Part shown: one piece after another, positions 8,373-15,149 of the stretch
Numbering within the stretch: the first letter of the stretch is position 1
Layout: each line of letters opens with the position of its first letter
Assembly (NCBI RefSeq): GCF_004359215.1
Contig: NC_090610.1
Span: 6,361,628 to 6,376,776, forward strand
Origin: Bremia lactucae
Taxonomy: Eukaryota > Oomycota > Peronosporomycetes > Peronosporales > Peronosporaceae
Direction of reading: 5' to 3'
Length of the DNA: 15,149 nucleotides
Translations under genes and position numbers: made by a program
The notes under the pieces: model-generated
Told to the model about the DNA's origin: nothing
Seen by the model: only the letters and a program-made list of their open reading frames with translations
Database searches by the model: none

Positions 8373-8740
8373 CTCTCCTGGAACTAGTGCGGCTACTTCG
8401 CGGATCTTTTACCTTATGTTCGGACAGAAACAGATTCCGCGACACCTCCCGGAGTTTTATTATCTCCCTGGTAGATTTCAAGACATGCTAGAGCACCTCG
8501 ACTGAGGATGCCTCCGCCATTTCGTCTTCGACGGCCTCGAACACCTCGTACGAAGACCCATCTTCTTTGACCGGGACCGATTTAAAGGTTACTCGTTTTA
8601 ACGTGACCGTCCTTGTTTGTCGGGCACTTGTTTTCCGAGTCACCACGACCTTTAACTGGTAAGGGGTTGTCGTTGCTCTCTTAGTGTCAGAGGAATTTTG
8701 GTGACCACATCCTTGGCCAGCTATATTCGCTTCCGCGAAC
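8373..8740 (-). pseudogene. Protease-RT linker of E2, inverted orientation
   Basis: The minus strand is open from about 8748 to 8488, with a Thr/Arg-rich then acidic reading (YEVFEAVEDEMAEASSVEVL) and a stop at 8490-8488. A related open stretch continues toward 8373. Acidic linkers of this kind lie upstream of the LPADRG entry motif in this gypsy lineage. No enzyme domain is present. Its position and orientation fit the inverted block. Confidence 0.5.
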
Positions 8741-9290
8741 AGTGTCATCGCATAAAGCCTGCACCGTCCAGCAGTGCGCCATTGAAGTCGCTGCCGTTTC
8801 CAATTGATAGTTGGAAGCCGGTCGTCTGAACATCATGGATAGCATGCCGCCTGGCCATAAAGGTCGGGCGAAGCTCGTTGTCTTTGTAGACGGACTGAGC
8901 AAATTAGCACCATGTAGCTCCACGATCACAGGCAAGAAGGTAGCTCTCTTATTCCTGGATCATGTGTTCCGACTACACGGGATGCCCGAGCCCATAGTAT
9001 CGGATCGTGGATCCAAGTTTTACGTCGGGTCTTTGGCGTCATGTGTTTGAGCTGCTGGGCAGTAAGCTCCACATGTCAACAGCCGATCATATATAATAGA
9101 CCGATGACCAAACGGAACGAGCCAATCGGGTCGGGGCGGATGTATTGCGCATGATAGCGACTCTTAAGGAATGGAGCAAACAGTTGCCTTTTGTGAAGTT
9201 CGCTATAAATTACAGTGTCCACGCCAGTACGGATGAAACTCTCCAAATTACTTCGGATAGCTTTTGAGGATTTGAGGCGAGGACCCCAAC
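8741..9290 (+). pseudogene. Ty3/gypsy integrase core (element E2)
   Basis: The plus strand resumes integrase just after the zinc-finger region. RIKPAPSSSAPLKSLP (about 8748-8795) leads to the core: HKGRAKLVVFVDGLSK (about 8860-8905), FLDHVFRLHGMPEPIVSDRG with the second catalytic Asp at 9003-9005, MSTADH (about 9073) and QTERANRV with the catalytic Glu at 9115-9117. It continues to FAINYSVHAST (about 9200-9233). The expected first Asp region is degraded to MDSMPPG. Frameshifts lie near 9040 and 9090. Coding can be followed weakly to about 9287. Most of the HHCC zinc domain is missing at the junction with the inverted block. Confidence 0.8.
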
Positions 9291-9380
9291 CAAGTACTGG
9301 TTGGTAATTGCTGCGATCGACTGCGCGAGACTTGGCCCAGGCCTCATATTACGACTGCGGACGTACCCCCGGATGCATGA

Positions 9381-11444
9381 GGAATAGACCCGCATTCACC
9401 CAAAAATGAGCCGGACTGGACGTCGAAGGAAACGCCGACGGCACAGACGGGTGACGGACAGACATCATCTGCAGAATCTCAGATGAGTGGACCACATCAT
9501 ATAGATGTGGATCTATTAAAAAGCAAGGAGCCTAATCTCAGCTATGCTGATGCAATACGCACGGACAGTAATGCTACGGGTCAACAGACTGGAGGGACGG
9601 CCCCCACTGCCCCCAATTCGATCGCGGGGAACTGGTGTCTGCGCGAGCGCCATCTAATCTCTGGCGGTTAGTTGGCATGAAGCTAATTCAATTGATGAAA
9701 TTAATGACTTAGTGGGATTACGTCGCATTGCGATGAAAACGACTGTGGTTCATGACGACTCATTATTACGAAAAAAAGCTGCTGCCAAAGCACGAGCACT
9801 GGTTTCATATCTCAAAGGGAGCTGGACATTCCTCACCCGCCACTATTTGTGAAAGCCGCCGAGCTACTAGTTCAGCGCATCCTGATACAAGATCTTCATG
9901 TTACACAATTGGAGGTTACGCTGACAGCTCATGTACAGCCACGGGGTAATCTCCGGCGGCGAGTGACAAACAGTACCATTCCCAACCTCGTTTACTCCTC
10001 TAATGCGGACTCGGACATGGGGCGATGGATGGTGGGCAAAATCATGGACGATGAGAAGATGATACATTTTGACGGAGCGAACACCCTTCAATTTGTCTTC
10101 AACTCACGACGTCGAGCATCAAGGTATTGGGCCTCGGGCGAAGGCTGATTGGGACCTTTATTGAGCTGAATCCTATCTTTGACGCTGGGACACCTTGCGC
10201 CATACTGTTTTACGGCGCAGAAGCAGTGGGAATGGTGGAGATAATTACTGCGTTGACCAATTTACCAGGTGTGAAGGTGGTTGATGTGCGCCCAAGGCTG
10301 TCGGAAACATCGATCTGCGGCACCTGTGGATTCGCTTTAAGGTCGAAAGCTTCCCCGACTCACTCCGAGGCGTGAAAAAGAGATATTTCGCGGGGAAATT
10401 GCTCACGTTGCATCATGTCAGAGGCTTCCCTGCTCCACGTGTTATTCGCCACATCACACAGGCGGCTTCTGCAAGACGTCGGCTAAGCAGGTGCTGCACG
10501 TTCAGTCAAAGTTCTTAAGAGCTTATCTGGTCCATTATACCATCAAGAGGTGAGCGCAGTCCAGCAATACCATCTCCCAGACGCGCGTAGCGTGGCAGAC
10601 CTTTTAAACTGCTTGCAATGTACACTTGAGGACGGCAATATCCAGATACCGGCTCCGGATGGGGAAGAGCAGCAACCTGCTATGCTTCGACAGGCTACGA
10701 AGCTCCAGTCAAAGGATGAACGCACTGGCACTACAGCATTAGAGCTGACAACGTCGGCACACAGCAACGAGAGTGAAAACAAGGACTCGATCAACTCAGC
10801 CGCAGATGACGGGTATACGGTTGTAAGACGCCGTAAGTGTTGGGACGCGATTGCGACTCAACAACAAGATGGCACGCCAAGTGCAGGAGCGGCCAAGAAG
10901 AACGCAGCGAAGCCGCAGAACACCGAGTACGCACTTAAGCCGCCCAACAACGCAGGAGATCGACGAGGCAAGGATCTCAACGGGGACAAGAACAAGCCAA
11001 AGCGCAAGGCCAAAGAGAAGAAGGCTAAACTGCCAAAAAGTAGCAGGGCAACATTGATCTGCAATTATCGTACAAGGGATTGTGCACGAGCGCAAACACG
11101 GCACTATTAGGTGCTACAGCAAACTATGGATAGTGATTCTGACAGCCCGGCCGATAAGGACAAGGAGGCTGACTATGCCTATGCCCCCCCCTAGGAGCAA
11201 GGCACAGAGGAGGCTTCAACGAATGTGAACTTGGATGAGGAACAGCTCAGCAGCTCCATATGATTTGGTTGTAGTTCAACCTCTCGATGTTGACATGCAC
11301 GAGGAGCAGACCTCCCAGCTTGAGGAGTATGTGGGTTTCTCAGCTTCAAGTTTGACTTCTACACCAGGGTCTGAATTTTCGTACTCACTCGCTTCGGAAC
11401 CCAATAATGGAGCCGAAGCAGCAGGAGCAACATCGTCACTGTGA
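9381..11444 (+). pseudogene. Degraded ORF1-like gene, possibly from a LINE-type element
   Basis: A chain of plus-strand segments covers about 2 kb. 9381-9671 contains NLSYADAIRTD; 9658-9852 contains SIDEINDLVGLRR and KAAAKARALVSYL; 9840-10148 is a basic stretch with MGRWMVGKIMDDEKMIHFDG; 10127-~10300 contains GTPCAILFYGAEAVGMVEII; 10294-10518 contains IRFKVESFPDSLRGVKKRYF and LLTLHHV; 10550-11110 has a Lys/Arg-rich C-terminal region; 11235-11444 is acidic and Ser-rich. The pattern resembles ORF1-type proteins I associate with oomycete non-LTR elements: a folded middle, a short LTLHH segment and a basic tail. No endonuclease or RT follows, and no poly(A) tail is seen. A captured host gene is an alternative. 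It interrupts the integrase region of E2. Confidence 0.45.
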
Positions 11445-11972
11445 AACGCATGGCTGTCCGATGTCAGCCAAAGGCGGGTCCTTTATGGGGACTTTGTCTC
11501 CCACTCTAGAGCGTTCATTGCTTTCGCGACCATTTTAATACGCATATTCTTTTGCTTGTCCTGTGCGCTTGCGATGTGCCACGGACTTTTCGTGTGATGG
11601 CTAATCGCTCGTCTACAAAGCGTTGAGCCTCGCTCACGCTTTTCACATCAAGCTCGCCTATGACACCGTCGAGAGGTCGGTCATAGAACGTAGTTGTCAA
11701 TAAGGAAACATCGTTATTGCTTGAAAACAAAGGCATTTCTTGCCGTGAATCCAAACTGACCAGTGCTGAGCCGGCAGAGTTCCTAGGGCAAGTTTTACGT
11801 CGCTGACATTATACCCTCACGGTTCATCGTCATGTTGACGAAACTATGTCTTTCTTTTGCACCGAGCGTAGCGAGGGGTACCCCCCACTAAGATTCGGGC
11901 TGCGCACAAATGCGACTGGCGTCCGAGAATGGCGCAGTCCGTTTATATAAAATGGCGTCTCACCCGTACTGT
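11445..11972 (-). pseudogene. Ty3/gypsy integrase middle segment on the minus strand
   Basis: From 11970 downward the minus strand reads TGETPFYINGLRHSRTPVAF (about 11966-11907) and SPNLSGG, then a linker, AQRFVDERLAITRKVR (about 11628-11581) and, in another frame, RSRVGDKV (about 11493-11470). This is the part of gypsy integrase between the HAST core end and the SH3-like C-terminal domain. The core (8741-9290) and the C-terminus (12395-12757) are on the plus strand. The first residues overlap in content with the end of the plus-strand core, so this may be a second copy rather than a simple inversion. Confidence 0.65.
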
Positions 11973-12394
11973 TTTTTTGATATTGAGGTTTATTAATGTC
12001 ATGTAGCTACCGAGTAACTAACGCCATCTAATGACTAGACCACGTCTCTATCCCGTGCGCGGAATTGGTCGTGATGTGGGTTCCTTTGGTGATATTCACC
12101 AGGGTGAAACGACTCTCCCAATGTTACATCGTGCTGGCGGCTGTCGCAGGCCGTCCACGTTGTCCCATGTCTCCAACCATCGGGTCATATCGCCAGCTTT
12201 TGTGAGATGTGAGTCCACACAAGCGGCGTCGCCGAGTCGGTTCTCGATTCCCACTGAAATCCGAGTTCTGTAAGCAGAGCATGGTCCTGTACAACCCTCG
12301 CTGCAACCATTACATTCCCACACTCAGGTGCACCAGGTGACCACTCCGACAGCGTCCGCAGCGCAAATCGCCTGTTAATAGGGTACTATCAAGT
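11973..12394. other. Unassigned stretch between two integrase fragments
   Basis: Both strands have open frames of about 60-80 codons here, but none carries a motif I recognise. Short inverted repeats GGTACT/AGTACC (near 12383-12399) lie close to the right edge. It may be part of an insert related to the ORF1-like sequence or another element fragment. Confidence 0.3.
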
Positions 12395-12757
12395 ACCGCT
12401 ACCCTGCCTAAAAGCGTAGTTTTGTACTACCTGGAGGTACTACGAAATTATTGCCACGTTTCATTTGGCAGCCGAGGAGGTTGGATACCTTAATTCTAGG
12501 TCACAATCTCCCACCGTATATGAAGACGCACTTCGTCTTTTAGGTATGTCGTCTGAAAAGGTATGGTGATCCAGAAGCGATAACATACCCCCATTCGTCT
12601 AAGGAGACCAATGGTGACGCCGACTGTAAGTCGAGCGTCGGTCGGGCGAGGGAGACGACGAATGTGAATTACTTACAGCCGAATGATTCCTCCTATCATG
12701 ATATGGGCTTTGTGAGCGATGGGTATCACGCGCGTAACGCGGATCCTTCAGGATTAG
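12395..12757 (+). pseudogene. Ty3/gypsy integrase C-terminus (element E2), cut by E3
   Basis: The plus strand reads LPKSVV and GGTTKLLPRFI (about 12407-12465), the SH3-like integrase C-terminal domain. LPPYMKTHFVF, a stop, VCRLKRYGDP and TYPHSSKETNGDADCKSSVG follow, to about 12640. The stretch 12479-12757 aligns by eye with 4-275 of the window, so E2 and E1 are relatives. TAG at 12541-12543 replaces the Tyr of FYVGRL. Similarity to E1 stops exactly at the E3 LTR edge at 12757/12758, so the chromodomain part of E2 should lie beyond E3, outside the window. Confidence 0.8.
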
Positions 12758-13201
12758 TGTAATGGGGCACTACGGCTTGTACTGTTTCAGTACAAGTCCA
12801 CTTCGCACTGCTTCAGTTGCGAGTGGTGCCTTACGTTACTTCGCGTACACTAGTACGTGCAGAGGAAGACTTCTCTTTAAGGTAACTAGCTTAAAGAGGG
12901 TAAAATAAAAACTGTATTAATATAATTAAGTGTCTCTTTTTCTATCTTTGTAAATGCTAACTTAAGTATAAACATGTAATTGAATTCTTATCTCTATCTT
13001 ACCTGTAACTCGCTCTTTGATTACTCCTACAGCTGATTGGTCTGCGGAATAAATAGATATAATGGTCTATACCTATTTATGGATAAGAATTCTGAATATA
13101 CTATATAAAGTAATATCCTGCAAATAATATCTACCTTTTATATAATATATTAATTAACAACCTTTTCGTGTTAATTTCATGTAACGATACACCCCGTTAC
13201 A
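12758..13201 (-). repeat. 3' LTR of gypsy element E3 (444 bp)
   Basis: The ends TGTAATGGGG (12758-12767) and CCCCGTTACA (13192-13201) are inverted copies differing at one base, with canonical TG...CA. On the minus strand the LTR starts at 13201, directly after a polypurine tract, so 12758 is its outer end. The interior is AT-rich. The 12776-12898 part holds several stem-loops: CTTGTACTG/CAGTACAAG (perfect 9 bp, 12776-12796), an imperfect one at 12798-12826, CGTAC/GTACG at 12844-12857, and CTCTTTAAG/CTTAAAGAG (perfect 9 bp, 12873-12898). The outer flank is E2 integrase sequence ending GGATTAG. Confidence 0.85.
13135..13144 (-). promoter_or_regulatory. TATA-like element in the E3 LTR
   Basis: The minus strand reads TATATAAAAG, 57-66 bp inside the LTR start. 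It could be the core promoter of the LTR, but the region is generally AT-rich and such matches are common in it. Confidence 0.25.
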
Positions 13202-13217
13202 TCACCCCTCCCTTAAA
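13202..13217 (-). other. Polypurine tract of E3
   Basis: On the minus strand TTTAAGGGAGGGGTGA immediately precedes the LTR start TGTAACGGGG. It fixes the orientation of E3 and matches the E1 junction closely. Confidence 0.75.
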
Positions 13218-13320
13218 CGACAATCACTCTGACTGTCAATGGATGGAGTGGTCGCTATGTGACCACTTAATTTTTAAAACGATGTTGATTGGTCAGAACC
13301 ATCATTTTACATTCCATCGC

Positions 13321-14995
13321 ATGACGGAATCAACTCATGCAGGGTGTCGATAGTGCTGCGCTTTCGGCTGCGGTTCGTGCAGCCGCGGGTGACGCACTGT
13401 TATCTGCGGCAGACGTTCCGTCTGCCGTAGTATCTTCCACTCGCACAACACTAGATGTTGCGAGTGCACCCGGCGATTCACCACGTGAATACGACCCCTC
13501 TTTGGAAGTCGACTACGAATGCGAGCCGAATGAAATGGCCGACTCGCGGAGAATGGAACAGTCGCCTGATAGACGTCAGGCGGCTGACTATGAGCCTTCG
13601 AATGAAAGGGCTCATTCTGATAGAAGAGTAAATAGTCTATTTGGTTTTGACGATGACGATGATCCTTCATCGCCCTTCGATCTCCCATGCGGTCACCTGC
13701 ACCTGTTTCTGTGCAAAATGATGACGATGGCCTAAGCCATCGAAATAAAAGTTTTTGTGGTACCCCTGCTTCAGTGGGTACCACTCAGGAAATCGTAGAC
13801 ACTAAAATGTCTCGTCTTGCCCCTGAAAAGAAGCCGTGGCTTTTGCTAGAGCGGCTAATCAATAGCTTGTCTGGAGAACTACTCCTCACAATAAATATCC
13901 TTTATTTGTTGCGACAGAGCTTCATGGCCTTGATCCCAGCGCGAAGAACTTTCGCGCTGACGAAGATTTTTATCTCGATGCTTTTCTTAAGCATCGATGG
14001 TTTAGTGGCAACAATAAGCGAGATGAAGTCTCGCTTATGCAAGCCTAGAGCGCGTTCATTCTTAATGTCAAAGACATTGAACGCGAGGCCTGGCTTTAAA
14101 ACTTAACGCGAATCGCGTTAATTTTGAGAAACGAACTCCGACCGGTGCAAAGTATAAATTGCATCGGTTGTCACGTGAGGCTGGGCTTCCATGCCTCTTG
14201 TGGGGTGATCCCTGTCCGTGTTGTGTAGACAACTCAATAAGGGTAAAAGGGGATGTCTATTCCCTTTCTTCGCCCTGGGGAAGGAGTCGCATCTCTATTG
14301 AGATGCGTGACGCAATTGACGTTTTGCAATTGATTTACAGGCGCCAGGGGCGCGTGTTTTGCGATGAGCCTTCTGAACCATCGGATGGGTCTCGTCACAC
14401 TGACGGACGAGGCCCTCAACGTCAGCAATCAGCTGGGAACGAGGCTCCCAGCTGTCATGTGAAGGTGGATAACCACGCCAGCGAACAAGATAACTCGTTC
14501 GCTGCCCCTTCACATCACGGTTTCTGGATACGTTTCACAAGGAAACGTTGATCTCCGTGGGAATCCACCAATGGTTGTGGTGAAGGAGGGACAATTAGAT
14601 CCGAACGTGTGTCGAATCTAATGTCGAGGCTCGACAAAATCGATCACTTTCTCCATGATTTGGAGGAGGGACTTGACCACGAGCGCGGCAAGCGTCGCTC
14701 GTTGGAGCAGACGGTGTAGGCTCACCATATCGAGCGGCTGGAAGACCGTTCGAAGAGTGCGTACTCCATGTTGGAGTACGAACGGAAGTATCATGCTGTT
14801 CGCGATGAGCTGTCGTCAGCTCATCGTAGTTTCGAGGATTTTCGGAACCGGCATGAGAAACTTCAGGTTCAACATGAGAATCTGGTTCGCGATCACAAGA
14901 ATCTTTTGGGAATTCTTGAAAAGGGTGGTCAAATCCATCCTCGGAAGAAGCCGCGTACTAATGGTACGAGAGGAGCCGACCAACGTAAAATGTAG
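13321..14995 (+). pseudogene. Antisense gene of element E3, opposite to pol
   Basis: The plus strand, antisense to E3 pol, carries a nearly continuous coding chain. An ATG lies at 13321, or at 13337 in the next frame. 13337-13735 is Ala/Ser-rich then acidic (a DDDDD run); 13687-~13860 continues in another frame; 13866-14099 reads YPLFVATELHGLDPSAKNF and DAFLKHRWFSG (stop at 14046-14048); 14105-14551 reads KYKLHRLSREAGLPCLLWGD with a Cys cluster (CPCC); 14544-14619 is a short link; 14621-14995 is a charged helical region (stop at 14717-14719) ending in HPRKKPR. Joined, it spans about 550 codons. I do not recognise a known domain. The gene starts about 120-135 bp inside the LTR and overlaps the pol C-terminus, as the E1 antisense gene may. 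Frameshifts and stops show decay. It could be an accessory element gene, a captured host gene, or the gag of an unrelated element. Confidence 0.65.
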
Positions 14996-15149
14996 GATGC
15001 GTTCGCATCCTACGTGGCAATTCTATTGTGTACGCATTGCCTCTGCGATGCAGTACACGGAAAGGACCAATGAACTTGGGTAGTAGTTTACTGCTACCCA
15101 CATTAGTGAGTAATCGCTTAGGTAAGTTTACCGTAGAGAGTAGCACTAG
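14295..15149 (-). pseudogene. Ty3/gypsy pol 3' end (element E3): integrase C-terminus and chromodomain
   Basis: The minus strand runs in from the window edge with LPKRLLTNVGSSKLLPKFIG and TIELPRRMRTHPTFYVGRL (about 15122-14970), then a stop at 14960-14958. The same frame continues through a polar, Ser/Pro-rich linker to a stop at about 14605. A shifted frame reads PPSPQPLVDSHGDQRFLVKR. The chromodomain follows in the first frame at 14513-14295 with YLVRWRGYPPSHDSWEPRSQ. The aromatic and Trp positions of a chromodomain are present. The spacing between FYVGRL and the chromodomain, about 450 bp, equals that in E1. The upstream pol lies outside the window. Confidence 0.85.

Noticed and set aside
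9286..9304. Palindrome CCAACCA / TGGTTGG with a 5-nt loop
   Set aside because: Seven-base arms are expected by chance in a window of this size, and nothing else marks the site.
12239..12253. Sequence resembling a tRNA B-box (GGTTCTCGATTCC)
   Set aside because: It has two extra bases compared with the consensus, no A-box upstream and no cloverleaf, so neither a tRNA nor a SINE is supported.
12031..12323. Overlapping open frames of 60-80 codons on both strands
   Set aside because: No motif in either, and neither connects to integrase coding on its sides.
1..15149. CRISPR arrays, bacterial operons, rRNA or secreted-effector genes
   Set aside because: No regular spaced repeats, no rRNA-like stretch, and no open frame with a signal peptide plus an RxLR-type motif was seen.

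Overview
The window looks like repeat-rich nuclear DNA of an oomycete (Phytophthora or downy-mildew type). I infer this from the retroelement proteins, whose Ty3/gypsy gag, protease, RT-RNase H, integrase and chromodomain reading frames and Ty1/copia pol resemble elements I know from that group; no search was run. No intact host gene is visible. Almost everything is decayed LTR-retrotransposon sequence with stops, frameshifts, small inversions and nested insertions.

Layout. (1) 1-~2035: 3' part of gypsy element E1 on the + strand: integrase C-terminus, chromodomain, an antisense gene on the - strand, polypurine tract, start of the 3' LTR. (2) ~2050-4555: a Ty1/copia pol remnant on + (integrase, an inverted 230-bp linker, RT with YVDD, RNase H, polypurine tract, LTR start). 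(3) ~4556-12757: gypsy element E2, essentially + but scrambled: gag, protease, then an inverted ~2-kb block with RT and RNase H on - (itself containing a small piece flipped back to +), integrase core on +, a ~2-kb degraded ORF1-like insert, an integrase middle segment on -, and the integrase C-terminus on +. (4) 12758-15149: 3' half of gypsy element E3 on the - strand, with a 444-bp LTR, a polypurine tract, an antisense gene on the + strand, and the chromodomain and integrase C-terminus on -. E3 appears to be inserted into E2.

The most interesting signal is shared by E1 and E3, which lie in opposite orientations: each carries a long protein-coding stretch on the strand opposite to pol, starting about 120-135 bp inside the 3' LTR and running back over the end of pol. 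In E3 it is about 1.66 kb, with an acidic N-terminal part, a globular-looking middle with a Cys cluster, and a coiled coil with a basic tail. In both elements the part overlapping pol has the same relative codon phase. The second theme is repeated local inversion and inverted duplication within the elements.

Limits: reading frames were joined by eye, and family assignments come from recalled motifs, not alignments. Element boundaries are approximate except where LTR ends or polypurine tracts are visible.
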